From the NCBI RefSeq assembly GCF_017497985.1, contig NZ_JAGDFV010000013.1, positions 26,940 through 90,939 on the forward strand: a DNA stretch of 64,000 nt. Reading direction: 5' to 3'. This stretch comes from Meiothermus sp. CFH 77666. GTDB lineage: Bacteria; Deinococcota; Deinococci; Deinococcales; Thermaceae. Within the stretch, counting starts at the first letter, position 1, and each line of letters opens with the position of its first letter. The notes below the pieces were generated by a model. The model was not told the origin of the DNA and ran no database searches. It saw only the letters and a list, made by a program, of their open reading frames with translations. Shown here piece after piece: positions 30,583 to 39,679 of this stretch. Made by a program: the position numbers and the translations under genes.

Positions 30583-32466
30583 ATGGAACTCGAGCAACTA
30601 CTAAAATCCAAGGTCAGCTACGAAGCCCCTGCCACTCTACGCCAAAATGCCAATGTTCCCGACTTCTGGGCCGAATACAGGCGCAGCCTGCAAGACCCCG
30701 AGGCCTTCTGGGCAGAGCAGGCCCGGCAGTTTCACTGGTTCCAGCCCTTCGGCAAAGTGCTTCAGTGGAACTTCCCGGATCATCAGTGGTTTGTGGGCGG
30801 CCAGACCAACATCACCTACAACGCCCTCGACCGCCACGCCCAGGGCGCCAAGCGCAACCAGGTGGCCCTTTTGTACCTGGGGGAGGACGGCAGCGAGCAG
30901 AAGCTCACCTACGGCGAGCTGCTGGATCGGGTGGCCCGGTTTGCCACAGCCCTGCGGAGCCTGGGGGTCAAGCAGGGTGACCGGGTGATTATCTACATGC
31001 CCCTGACCCTCGAGGGGATCATCTCCATGCTGGCCTGCGCCCGCATTGGGGCCATCCACTCGGTGGTGTACGCGGGTTTGGGGGTTTCGGCGCTACGCGA
31101 GCGCATTATGGATGCCGGGGCCAGGCTGGTCATTGCCGGGGATGTCAGCTACCGCCGGGGCAAGCCCGTGGATCTGGAATCCATCGTGCTGCAGGCCATC
31201 GAAGACCTGGACATACATACGGTCTGGTTCAGCCGTAGCAAGGCGGCCCCCGAGGGGCCGCGCTTCCACGATTTCAACCAGTTACTCTGGTCGCACAAGC
31301 CCGAAGCCGAGGCCGTTCCCCTGGACAGCGAACACCCTCTGTTTATCCTTTACACCTCCGGCTCCACCGGCAAACCCAAGGGGGTGGTGCACGTGCACGG
31401 GGGCTACATGGTGGGCACCGCTTACCACCTGCGCACGTTTTTCGACGTGAAGGACACCGATGTCTACTGGGCTACCTCGGACATCGGCTGGATTGTGGGG
31501 CACAGCTACATTGTATATGCGCCGCTGCTTTTGGGCATTACCAGCATCCTGCGCGAAGGTGCGCCCGATTATCCCAGCCCTGCGGCCCTCTGGCAAGCGG
31601 TGGAGCGCTACCGGGTGAATGTGATGTTCACCGCCCCCACCGCAGTACGCATGTTCATGAAGTTTGGCCCCGAGTGGCCCGCTCGGCACGACCTCTCTTC
31701 ACTGCGTTTTATTGGCGTGGCGGGTGAGCCCCTCAACCCCGAGGCCTGGCAGTGGGCTGTCGAGCACCTGATGGAGGGCGGCCAGCGCGGTTTTGTGGCC
31801 GACAACTGGTGGCAGACCGAGTTGGGCGGCCCCACGCTGGGTACGCCGCTGTCCCTGCCAGGCAAGCCCGGCTTTGTGGGGGTGCCCCTCCCCGGTGTGG
31901 AAGCAGCGGTGGTGGATGCCGACGGCAATGAGGTAGCCCCCGGAACGGGGGGTTTGCTGGCCCTCAAGCGTCCTTTTCCCCACATGATGCGCACCGTCTG
32001 GGGCAACCATGCCCGCTATACCCAGTACTGGACGGAAATCCCGGGGAACGTGTACGCCGCAGGCGACGTGGCCAGCAAAACCGCCGAGGGCTACTTTGCC
32101 GTGCTGGGCCGCGCCGACGACGTGCTCAACGTGGCCGGTCACCGGATTGGCACGGCAGATGTGGAGAGCGCGCTGGTCTCGCATCCTGCGGTGGCCGAGG
32201 CCGCCGTGATTGGCGTGCCCGACCCCATCAAGGGTGAAAACATCAAGGCCTTTGTGGTACTTCGGGTGGGACGTGAAAAAGCCGAGGCGCTCAAAAACGA
32301 AATCGTACAGCATGTGCGCCTCGAGCTAGGCCCCATCGCCACCCCGAGTGAGCTGGTCTTCCTGGACAAGCTCCCCAAGACTCGCAGCGGGAAAATCCTC
32401 CGGCGCTTGCTCAAAGCCCAGGAAATGGGGCGCGACCCCGGCGATTTGAGTACTCTGGAAGAATAA
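30583..32466 (+). CDS. Acetyl/propionyl-CoA synthetase-like ligase
   Basis: The 627-residue AMP-forming ligase has the full ACS motif set: [41 protein letters not shown] and RSGKILRRLLKAQE. It is closer to the ACS half of the preceding fusion (shared starts such as WAEYRRSL.DPEAFW and shared ends GDPGDLSTLE-like) than to acs, so the pair looks like a tandem duplication. Unlike the fusion it keeps the GHR motif and should be catalytically complete. Substrate may be acetate, propionate or another short acid. A strong AGGAGG lies just before the ATG; an upstream in-frame ATG lacks one. Confidence 0.92.
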   Translation: MELEQLLKSKVSYEAPATLRQNANVPDFWAEYRRSLQDPEAFWAEQARQFHWFQPFGKVLQWNFPDHQWFVGGQTNITYNALDRHAQGAKRNQVALLYLGEDGSEQKLTYGELLDRVARFATALRSLGVKQGDRVIIYMPLTLEGIISMLACARIGAIHSVVYAGLGVSALRERIMDAGARLVIAGDVSYRRGKPVDLESIVLQAIEDLDIHTVWFSRSKAAPEGPRFHDFNQLLWSHKPEAEAVPLDSEHPLFILYTSGSTGKPKGVVHVHGGYMVGTAYHLRTFFDVKDTDVYWATSDIGWIVGHSYIVYAPLLLGITSILREGAPDYPSPAALWQAVERYRVNVMFTAPTAVRMFMKFGPEWPARHDLSSLRFIGVAGEPLNPEAWQWAVEHLMEGGQRGFVADNWWQTELGGPTLGTPLSLPGKPGFVGVPLPGVEAAVVDADGNEVAPGTGGLLALKRPFPHMMRTVWGNHARYTQYWTEIPGNVYAAGDVASKTAEGYFAVLGRADDVLNVAGHRIGTADVESALVSHPAVAEAAVIGVPDPIKGENIKAFVVLRVGREKAEALKNEIVQHVRLELGPIATPSELVFLDKLPKTRSGKILRRLLKAQEMGRDPGDLSTLEE

Positions 32467-32839
32467 ACTACTTTCATAAGCCGATCTTATGACTTCATCA
32501 AAAAGCCCTCCCGCTCTCGCCAAACTTCAGATCACTTCATTTAGAAAATCTGCCAAATTCGGATGAAACATGGGCCAAATGCCAAGCGCAGTAGGCGATT
32601 CGCAAAGCTGCATGTGCGGCTCCAGAGCGTATTCCCATTTGGCTTTTTCACCTAATGGTGGATTGCGAACCTGCTCATGCTACAAATAAATGCGCCGTTT
32701 TTCGCAGATATCCAAAATCTGCAAATAACTTGCCAGGACACAATCTCGATGTTAGATTCATGGCGCAAGTCTGAAATGCGCTTAAGCGACCACCCTAACG
32801 GCACTGGTGGCCGGACTTGTGTTACATGGAGGAAGAGGT
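32467..32839. other. Intergenic region before the symporter genes
   Basis: These 370 bases are more AT-rich than their surroundings and contain no convincing gene. CCAAATTCGG- and AAATCTGC-like words recur (about 32551, 32711), suggesting worn repeat sequence. The symporter operon promoter should lie here, but I could not pick one hexamer pair with confidence. Confidence 0.4.
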
Positions 32840-33094
32840 ATGGACAAAGCGAAGGCCGAGGCGTACTGGAGGGCCAACATCAGCCTGATCCGTAACCTGC
32901 TCATCGTATGGGCAGTGGTTTCATACGGCTTCGGGATTGTGTTGGTTCAGTTTCTGAACAATATAAAACTTGGCGCCCTCCCACTGGGCTTCTGGTTTGC
33001 CCATCAGGGGGCCATCATCATCTTCGTCATCCTGATCTTTATCTACGCGGCGCAGATGAACAAGATTGACCAGCAGTTCGACGTGCACGAATAG
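32840..33094 (+). CDS. DUF4212 sodium:solute symporter small subunit
   Basis: The 84-residue membrane protein has two hydrophobic helices (about residues 15-37 and 49-71) joined by a short loop, and matches the small-subunit family that always precedes VC_2705-type sodium:solute symporters. The start at MDKAKAEAYWRAN follows AGGAAGAGG. It ends 11 bases before the symporter gene. Its role is probably assembly or activity of the transporter, by family association. Confidence 0.85.
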   Translation: MDKAKAEAYWRANISLIRNLLIVWAVVSYGFGIVLVQFLNNIKLGALPLGFWFAHQGAIIIFVILIFIYAAQMNKIDQQFDVHE

Positions 33095-33105
33095 GAGGCG
33101 ATGGC

Positions 33106-34833
33106 ATGAGCGTTGAACTTTGGACCTGGATCGTAGTTCTCCTCACTTTTGGGCTCTATATCGGCATCGGCATCTGGGCCCGGGTACGCGAAACCGAGGG
33201 TTTTTATGTGGCAGGGCGGGGCGTTCCCCCTGTTGCCAACGGCATGGCCACCGCCGCCGACTGGATGAGCGCTGCGAGCTTCATCTCGATGGCCGGACTC
33301 ATCTCTACCCTGGGCTACGACGGCGCCATCTACCTGATGGGCTGGACCGGCGGCTACGTGCTGCTGGCCTTGCTGTTGGCCCCCTATCTGCGTAAGTTTG
33401 GCAAGTTCACCGTGCCGGACTTCGTGGGCGACCGGTATTACTCGCAAACTGCGCGGATCGTAGCCGTAGTGGCAGCTGTGTTTGTCTCCTTCGTCTATGT
33501 GATTCCCCAGCTGGTGGGGGTCGGAACGGTTTTTGCTCGCTATTTGCAGGTTCCCAACACCACCGGGCTGTGGATCGGCGTCGCCGTAACGGCGCTTTTT
33601 GCGGTCATTGGCGGTATGAAGGGCATTACCTGGACGCAAGCCGCTCAGTACACGGTGCTGATTATCGCCTACCTGATCCCCGCTTTCGCTATTGCCAGCA
33701 TCCTCACCGGGAACCCCATCCCCCAGCTTGCCCTTACCTTCAGCGACATTACCGAGCGGCTCAACAAAATCCAGGTTGACCTGGGTTTCACCCAGTACAC
33801 CCAGCCCTTCCAGAGCTTCGACATGCTGAACATCCTGCTCATCACGGCCTGCTTGATGTTTGGCACGGCAGGGCTGCCGCATGTGATTATCCGCTTTTAC
33901 ACCGTACCTACAGTGAAAGATGCGCGGGCCTCGGCTGGCTGGGCACTGCTGTTCATCGCCTTGCTGTATACCACCGCGCCAGCGGTTTCGGTCTTTGCCC
34001 GTTACAACCTGATTCAAACCCTCAACGGTAAAAGTATCGAGGAGGTTCGCCAGATTGACTGGGTAGCCAAGTGGGAGAAGACCAAACTGTTGCAATTTGT
34101 GGACAAAGACGGCGATGGCAAAATTGCCGTTGCTCCAGGCCGTGCTTTCAACCTGATCCCGGGCACAAACCGGCCTGACTTCAACAGCCCCAACGAGAAG
34201 AGCAAAAACGAGGTCTTCATCAACAACGACATCATTGTGCTGTCCACCCCGGAAGTGGCCAAACTTGCGCCCATCATTATTGCCCTGGTGGCGGCAGGAG
34301 GTTTGGCGGCTGCGCTCTCGACCGCGTCAGGGCTCCTGATCGTGATCTCCTCAGCGCTCTCCCACGACCTGTACTACCGCATCATCAACCCCAGGGCATC
34401 CGAGGCTCAGCGCTTGCTGATTGCTCGTATTGGTATTCTGCTGGCGGTGTTAATAGCAGGGTACTTTGGGCAGAATCCACCGGGATTCATCGCTCAGCTA
34501 GTGGCTTTTGCTTTCGGGCTGGCAGCTAGTAGCTTCTTTCCAGCCATCCTGCTGGGGGTGTTCGATAAACGCACCACTCGAGAAGGAGCCATCGCTGGGA
34601 TGATTGTAGGGTTGGTATTCACCGCAACATACATCATTGGAACCAGCTATTTCGGCATGCCCCGCTGGTTCTTTAATGTAAGCCCCGAGGGCATTGGCAC
34701 GGTGGGCATGGTTCTGAACTTTGTGATCACCTACTTTGTCTCTCGCATGACCCCCGAACCTCCCAAAGATGTGCAGGAGCTGGTGGAGTCGGTACGGATT
34801 CCACGCGGCGCCAAGGACGCGCACTACCACTAG
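33106..34833 (+). CDS. Sodium:solute (acetate-type) symporter
   Basis: This 575-residue SSS-family permease, VC_2705 subgroup, is predicted to take up acetate or a similar monocarboxylate with Na+. It has about 13 TM helices; the Na+/substrate region ATAADWMSAASFISMAGL is seen near residue 50 and AAGGLAAALSTASGLLIVIS in the second half. A hydrophilic loop of about 90 residues (315-400) contains DKDGDGKI (from Asp333), which looks like the start of an EF-hand or dockerin calcium loop but lacks the usual acid at position 12. Its place after three ACS-type genes supports acetate uptake. Confidence 0.9.
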   Translation: MSVELWTWIVVLLTFGLYIGIGIWARVRETEGFYVAGRGVPPVANGMATAADWMSAASFISMAGLISTLGYDGAIYLMGWTGGYVLLALLLAPYLRKFGKFTVPDFVGDRYYSQTARIVAVVAAVFVSFVYVIPQLVGVGTVFARYLQVPNTTGLWIGVAVTALFAVIGGMKGITWTQAAQYTVLIIAYLIPAFAIASILTGNPIPQLALTFSDITERLNKIQVDLGFTQYTQPFQSFDMLNILLITACLMFGTAGLPHVIIRFYTVPTVKDARASAGWALLFIALLYTTAPAVSVFARYNLIQTLNGKSIEEVRQIDWVAKWEKTKLLQFVDKDGDGKIAVAPGRAFNLIPGTNRPDFNSPNEKSKNEVFINNDIIVLSTPEVAKLAPIIIALVAAGGLAAALSTASGLLIVISSALSHDLYYRIINPRASEAQRLLIARIGILLAVLIAGYFGQNPPGFIAQLVAFAFGLAASSFFPAILLGVFDKRTTREGAIAGMIVGLVFTATYIIGTSYFGMPRWFFNVSPEGIGTVGMVLNFVITYFVSRMTPEPPKDVQELVESVRIPRGAKDAHYH

Positions 34834-34842
34834 AAGAGCCCT

Positions 34843-34874
34843 GGGGGTGGGCTTCACGCCCACCCCCTTTATTT
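34843..34874 (+). terminator. Rho-independent terminator after the symporter
   Basis: A perfect 10-bp stem, GGGGGTGGGC (34843-34852) and GCCCACCCCC (34858-34867), with a TTCAC loop, is followed by TTTATTT. It ends the symporter transcript before the next, separately promoted gene. Confidence 0.9.
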
Positions 34875-34889
34875 GGGTAATATCGCTAT

Positions 34890-35333
34890 ATGGCTACCAG
34901 CAAGAACGCAGAGACCCATAAACCAAGCAATGTGTTTGTGCCGCCAAACCTCACGCCACGCTTTCTGAGGCTGATGGTGGGGATTTCAGGTTTTTTATTT
35001 TTGTTTTATGTGGTCGGCCACTACCTGACCGGCTGGCCCTTCCCCACGCCCTTTGACCTCTTGCGGATTGCCTCGGCAGTGCTGCTGGGCGGCTTGCTAG
35101 GGCTGATTTTTTCCCGATTCTGGCCACTCCCCCCCAAACCCGGCCTCGAGCGCATTTTTAGAATCTTCTTTTTGTTGCTGCCGGCTTTGCTGTTTGGCTA
35201 CACTTTACAGGTGTTTTCCGGAGCCAACCAGGCCTTGAGCATCATTCTGCCCCTTTCGGCCTGGCTTGGTTCCGGTCTGATTGTTCGTCTGCCGGAAGAG
35301 GGGCAAAACTCCCCGGCAAAATCGGCAAAATAA
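34890..35333 (+). CDS. Small integral membrane protein
   Basis: The 147-residue protein has four predicted TM helices (about 27-46, 57-77, 88-106 and 112-130) and polar ends. No family is recognised. A -10 box TAATAT (34878-34883) lies 6 bases before the ATG and there is no ribosome site, so the message is probably leaderless. It ends 4 bases before the next gene and is likely co-transcribed with it. Confidence 0.75.
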   Translation: MATSKNAETHKPSNVFVPPNLTPRFLRLMVGISGFLFLFYVVGHYLTGWPFPTPFDLLRIASAVLLGGLLGLIFSRFWPLPPKPGLERIFRIFFLLLPALLFGYTLQVFSGANQALSIILPLSAWLGSGLIVRLPEEGQNSPAKSAK

Positions 35334-35337
35334 GGCT

Positions 35338-37143
35338 GTGAATCCAGTTGAATTTGTACGAGAACACGCGCCTTTCCACCTCTTGCCGGACAAAGCCCTG
35401 CCTCTGGTGGAACGCGGTCTGGAGATTACCTTTTTCCCTCGGGGCAGCAAAGTTCTCGAGCGCAGCGGCCCCAAGAGCCAGCACCTGTATCTGATCCGCA
35501 AAGGGGGGGCACGCCTCGAGCGCGAGGGTCAACCCGTCTTGCATCTGGAAGAAGGGGAGGTTTTTGGCTACCCGTCGCTCTTATCGCAGGATGCCCCTGC
35601 CTTTGACGTGGTAGCCGAGGAAGACCTGCTGGTGTATCGCTGGCCCAGGGAAGTTTTTCAGAAGCTGCTGGAATACCCGGCCTTTGCGGAGTTTTTTACC
35701 AGGGGACTGGCTGAACGCCTGCGGCTCTCCACACGGGTCGAAGGGCTGGGCATGGTCAACGTGGATCTGGCCCTGCCGGTCGGGGAGCTGATCACCCGGC
35801 CCCCGGTATTTGTGCCCCGCTCCTTTACCATTGGTGAAGCGGCCCAGGTCATGCGAAGCCACCAGATCAGCTCGGTGCTGGTCGAGGGCGAACCCACCGG
35901 CATCCTGACCGACCGCGACCTGCGTAACCGGGTACTGGCTGCAGGCAAGGGGCCCGAAACCCCGCTCGAGGAGGTCATGAGCGCCCCGGTCAAGACCCTG
36001 CCCGCGAGCACCCCGCTCTTTGAAGCCCTTTCGTTTATGGTACGTCAGGGGATTCATCACCTGCCCCTGGAGCAAGACGGGCAGATTATCGGGCTGATTA
36101 CCGACACCGTCTTCATGCGCCAGCAAACCAAAAGCCCCCTTTATCTGCTGAGGCGGCTCGAGCGCACCCGTAACCCAGGCGACCTGGTGGGTTATGGCAA
36201 AGAACTGACCGGCGTGGCCGAATCGCTGCTCCTGGGGGGGCTGGGCGCCAGCGAGATTGGGCGTAGCGTGAGCTCGCTCAACGACCAGCTCATCCGCACC
36301 CTGCTCAGGCTAGCCGAGGAGCGGCTCGGCCCGCCCCCCACCGCATACGCCTGGATTGTCTTTGGTTCCGAGGGGCGCATGGAGCAGGCCCTCCTGACCG
36401 ACCAGGACAACGCCCTGGTCTACCTTGAAAACTCCGCTGAGGCAGCAGCCTATTTTGAGCAGCTCGCGGCCTTTGTGGTCGAGGGGCTGATTCAAGCCGG
36501 TTTTCCCCCTTGTCCTGGGGGCTACATGGCCACCCAGTGGCGCAAGCCGCTATCCGAGTGGGAGCAGCTCTTCAGGCGCTGGCTGGAGACCCCCAAGCCC
36601 CAGGAGCTGCTGGAAGCGCAGATCTTTTTCGATTTCCGCCCTGTGCATGGCGATCTCTCCCTGGAACCGCTCGAGCGCATCGTGGCCCAGGGGGCCGACC
36701 AGGGCATCTTCCTGGCCCAGCTTGCCAGGGCCTCGCTCCAATTCCGCCCACCCATCGGGTTTTTTCGCCAGATCAAGGAGGAAGACGGCGGGGTAGACAT
36801 CAAGAAGGGCGGCATCGCCCCCATCGTGAGCCTGGCCCGGGTCTACGCCCTGGAAGCCCACAGCCAGGCCAAGGGTACGGTCGAGCGCTTACAGGCCGCC
36901 GCCCGCGAGAACAAACTCAGCCCAGAAGGCGCCGAGACTTTGGTGGAGGCCTTCAGCTTCCTCATGCGGCTGCGACTGCGCGAGCAGCTAAGGGCTTTGC
37001 GTCAGGGCATGTCCCCCAGCAACAAGGTGCCCTTAGAAAGCCTATCGCCCCTCGAGCGCCGCCACCTCAAAGAAGCCTTCTTGCAGGTGCGCGAGATGCA
37101 GGAAGCCATGAGCCACCGCTTCCAAACCGACCGGCTGGGTTGA
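35338..37143 (+). CDS. cNMP-binding, CBS and DUF294 nucleotidyltransferase protein
   Basis: This 601-residue cytoplasmic protein combines a cyclic-nucleotide-binding-like domain (residues 20-130), a pair of CBS domains (about 150-270), a DUF294 nucleotidyltransferase-like domain with FGSEGRMEQALLTDQDNALV (about 340-360), and the DUF294 C-terminal helical domain. The start is GTG at 35338, 4 bases after the preceding stop. Genes of this type are commonly found beside acetate symporters and acs, with a DEDDh exonuclease next door, as here. They are thought to sense nucleotide state and regulate the transporter or synthetase, possibly by nucleotidylation (inferred). Confidence 0.88.
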   Translation: MNPVEFVREHAPFHLLPDKALPLVERGLEITFFPRGSKVLERSGPKSQHLYLIRKGGARLEREGQPVLHLEEGEVFGYPSLLSQDAPAFDVVAEEDLLVYRWPREVFQKLLEYPAFAEFFTRGLAERLRLSTRVEGLGMVNVDLALPVGELITRPPVFVPRSFTIGEAAQVMRSHQISSVLVEGEPTGILTDRDLRNRVLAAGKGPETPLEEVMSAPVKTLPASTPLFEALSFMVRQGIHHLPLEQDGQIIGLITDTVFMRQQTKSPLYLLRRLERTRNPGDLVGYGKELTGVAESLLLGGLGASEIGRSVSSLNDQLIRTLLRLAEERLGPPPTAYAWIVFGSEGRMEQALLTDQDNALVYLENSAEAAAYFEQLAAFVVEGLIQAGFPPCPGGYMATQWRKPLSEWEQLFRRWLETPKPQELLEAQIFFDFRPVHGDLSLEPLERIVAQGADQGIFLAQLARASLQFRPPIGFFRQIKEEDGGVDIKKGGIAPIVSLARVYALEAHSQAKGTVERLQAAARENKLSPEGAETLVEAFSFLMRLRLREQLRALRQGMSPSNKVPLESLSPLERRHLKEAFLQVREMQEAMSHRFQTDRLG

Positions 37144-37184
37144 GCGCTCGAGCGCAGCATAAACAAGCTGCCCCCTACACCTCT

Positions 37185-37790
37185 ATGAAGCTGTGGCCTT
37201 TCCCCAAAAGCCCTGCCTGGAACGAAGTGACTTACTGGGCCCTGGATTTAGAGACGAGTGGTCTGAGCACCTCCGACCAGATTCTTTCGGTGGGCATGGT
37301 GCCCATTCGCCACGGCATCATCGAGTTTGGCGCACACTATTACAGCCTGGTGCGTCCGGTAAGGCCGGATGCGCTGTCTGCCGAAGGTATCAGAGCCCAT
37401 CACATCCTGCCCGGGGAGCTGGACAGCGCGCCAGGGTTAGAAGAGGTGCTCGAGGAAATCAAAACCCGCATCGGCCACAATGTCCTGCTGCTGCACTATA
37501 GCTCGGTGGATTTGAGTTTTTTGCAGCGATACTTCCGCGCCACCGGCAAACCCTGGGTCAGGCCGGTGGTAGTGGATACGGTGGTCTTGCTGGCCCGGCT
37601 GGGCGAGCAGCGGCGAAGGCTCGAGCCGCACGCAAAACCCTTTCCCACCGGGCTGGCAGCAGCCAGAACCGCGTTTGGCCTGCCAGGACATCTGGAACAC
37701 CACGCGCTTTGGGATGCCCTGGCCACGGCGGAGCTTTTTCTGGTGCTCCGCCAGCAGCTTCAAGCACGAACGTTACGGCAGCTGATTTGA
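37185..37790 (+). CDS. DEDDh 3'-5' exonuclease (DnaQ-like)
   Basis: The 201-residue protein has the exonuclease motifs WALDLETSGL (Exo I, Asp and Glu), VDLSFLQRYF (Exo II Asp) and HHALWDALATAELF (Exo III His and Asp). It resembles the PolC/DnaQ epsilon-like proteins found next to DUF294/CBS proteins in acetate loci; the true substrate is unknown. The frame is open far upstream inside the preceding gene, but MKLWPFPKSP is the natural start. It follows the preceding gene by 41 bases. Confidence 0.85.
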   Translation: MKLWPFPKSPAWNEVTYWALDLETSGLSTSDQILSVGMVPIRHGIIEFGAHYYSLVRPVRPDALSAEGIRAHHILPGELDSAPGLEEVLEEIKTRIGHNVLLLHYSSVDLSFLQRYFRATGKPWVRPVVVDTVVLLARLGEQRRRLEPHAKPFPTGLAAARTAFGLPGHLEHHALWDALATAELFLVLRQQLQARTLRQLI

Positions 37791-37805
37791 TAGAGCGCTC
37801 TTTAC

Positions 37806-37895
37806 GCATTTTGAGCCATCCAGCTTCAAGAAAGCTTTCTCCCGGACAGAACAGTGGCCACCCAACCAGGCGGCAGGTCTATTAGGAGCGCGATA
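37806..37895. repeat. Interspersed 90-bp repeat A, copy 2
   Basis: Equal in length to the copy at 23796-23885 and alignable end to end, from GCATTTTGAGCCATCCAG to GCGCGATA. It lies directly after a gene end and before an ABC transporter promoter. Confidence 0.75.
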
Positions 37896-37933
37896 AATAC
37901 CCAGCCATAAATGTTGTGGGGCACCTGTACCAC

Positions 37934-37962
37934 TTGAGTACCAAAGTTTTGTGGCATAAAAT
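37934..37962 (+). promoter_or_regulatory. Promoter of the first peptide-binding protein
   Basis: -35 TTGAGT (37934-37939), 17 bases, -10 TAAAAT (37957-37962). A strong AAGGAGG ribosome site follows at 37987-37993, 4 bases before the ATG. Confidence 0.7.
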
Positions 37963-37997
37963 ACACCTGAGCAGCCCTAAGCTCACAAGGAGGCGCT

Positions 37998-39506
37998 ATG
38001 AAAGGTCGCTGGTTTAGTCTCTTGATCACCCTGTTATTGGCAATGGGGTGGTCTTTTGCTCAGACCCCGGTACGGGGCGGAACCCTGCAAATAGGGGCCG
38101 ATGCCTCTCCCTCGGGGCTTGATCCCCACGTGGCAACCGCTTTTGCTTCGTTCATCGTGACCGGCCAGATCTACGAAGGTCTGACCGAAATTGACGAACG
38201 ACTGCGGCCACGCCCCGCCCTGGCCGAGTCCTGGACGGTAAGCCAGGACGGTCTGACCTACACCTTTAAGATTCGCTCAGGGGTCACCTTCCACGACGGT
38301 AAACCCCTCACGGCTGGGGACATCGCCTTCTCCATCAACCGCGTGCGCGACCCCAAGACCGGCTCCCCCATCGCCAGCCGCATCAACCTGATCAAGGACG
38401 TGCGGGCGACCTCCCCCACCCAACTGGTAGTGGAGCTTTCCCAGCCATTTGCCCCAATGCTTATCGAGTTGGCCAGTATCGCGGTGATGTCCGAAGACTA
38501 CGTGAAAGCGGGCAACGACATGCAGCGCAGGCCCATGGGTACGGGGCCCTTTGCCTTTAAGGAATGGGTGCCCGATACTTACATCCTGCTCGAGCGTCAC
38601 CCCCGTTACTGGCGGCAGGGGCGGCCCTACCTGGATGCCCTGCGCTACAACATTGTTCCTGACGCGGCCACCCGCCAGGTCGGGCTGGCCAGTGGCACTT
38701 ACCAGTTCCTGCCCAACATTGACCCCTCGCTGGCCGTGACCCTGCGCAATACCCCCAATGTCAAACTCATTACCACCCAGGATCTGGCCTACACCCTGAT
38801 CGGCATGAATGTTTCACGCAAACCCTTCGATAACCCCAGGGTGCGCGAGGCCCTCAATTACGCCCTCAACCGCCAGCAGATTGTCCAGGCGGTCTACTTT
38901 GGCAATGGCACCCCTGCCGGGCCCCTGGGCCTGCGCTCCTGGGCCTCGCCAACAAGCGCTTTCCCCTGCTACAACACCAACCCTGCGCGGGCCAGGGAAC
39001 TGCTGGCCCAGGCAGGCTACCCCAATGGCGTGGACTTTGGCATGATTGTGATTGGCTCCAACAAAACCGTGGTGGATGCCGCCCAGGTGGTGCAACAGCA
39101 ACTCGCCCAGGCCGGCTTCCGCGCGAAGGTCGAAGTCCTGGAGCAAGGCAAGTTTATCCAGGAGTGGCGCAACTCCAACTTCGACACGTTTGCTTCCATC
39201 AATGGCGGTAACGCCGACCCCGACGGCTACCTGTTCCGCACCTTCTCCACCGGCGGCTCGACCAATGTCTTCAAGTTCTCCAACCCCACCGTAGACCGCC
39301 TGCTCAACCAGGGCCGCACCACCGTAAACGAGGAAGCCCGTCGCCCCATCTACGCCCGTTTACAGGTGGAGCTGGCCTGCCAGGGGCCCATCGCTCACCT
39401 GGTCTATGGCACGCTGTTCTCCGCCGCCCGCGAAAACGTGCAGGGTTTCAAGCCCATTCCCACCCGGTCGCTCATCTACCTGCGCGATACCTGGCTGGCC
39501 CGGTAA
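37998..39506 (+). CDS. Peptide-type ABC transporter substrate-binding protein
   Basis: This 502-residue secreted protein belongs to SBP family 5 (dipeptide/oligopeptide/nickel). It has a signal peptide ending SFAQ, followed by RGGTLQIG and the family stretch VTFHDGKPLTAGDIAFSINR near residue 95. There is no lipobox Cys, so it is probably a soluble periplasmic protein. It would deliver peptides or similar solutes to the two permeases downstream. The substrate is not deducible. A gap of 173 bases separates it from the permease genes. Confidence 0.9.
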   Translation: MKGRWFSLLITLLLAMGWSFAQTPVRGGTLQIGADASPSGLDPHVATAFASFIVTGQIYEGLTEIDERLRPRPALAESWTVSQDGLTYTFKIRSGVTFHDGKPLTAGDIAFSINRVRDPKTGSPIASRINLIKDVRATSPTQLVVELSQPFAPMLIELASIAVMSEDYVKAGNDMQRRPMGTGPFAFKEWVPDTYILLERHPRYWRQGRPYLDALRYNIVPDAATRQVGLASGTYQFLPNIDPSLAVTLRNTPNVKLITTQDLAYTLIGMNVSRKPFDNPRVREALNYALNRQQIVQAVYFGNGTPAGPLGLRSWASPTSAFPCYNTNPARARELLAQAGYPNGVDFGMIVIGSNKTVVDAAQVVQQQLAQAGFRAKVEVLEQGKFIQEWRNSNFDTFASINGGNADPDGYLFRTFSTGGSTNVFKFSNPTVDRLLNQGRTTVNEEARRPIYARLQVELACQGPIAHLVYGTLFSAARENVQGFKPIPTRSLIYLRDTWLAR

Positions 39507-39679
39507 AGGGCTCGAGCCTTGTGCTTTAGCAAGAATTGCCCAATGGCGGATTCCATGCCTTAGGCCGAAAGTGGGATGCCAGGGGCACAGGGCAGGGCTC
39601 CAACCTAAGCGCATAGCGAGCTGTTTGGGCATAGCCTTTTGCTGATGCCGGTGTCCACACTGGGGTCTAGGTTCTCCTC

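Noticed and set aside
32677..32895. 72-codon frame before the symporter small subunit
   Set aside because: It runs into the DUF4212 gene in another frame and lacks a start signal.
36510..37184. Upstream extension of the exonuclease frame
   Set aside because: It overlaps the DUF294 protein in another frame and gives Arg/Gly/Pro-rich nonsense sequence.
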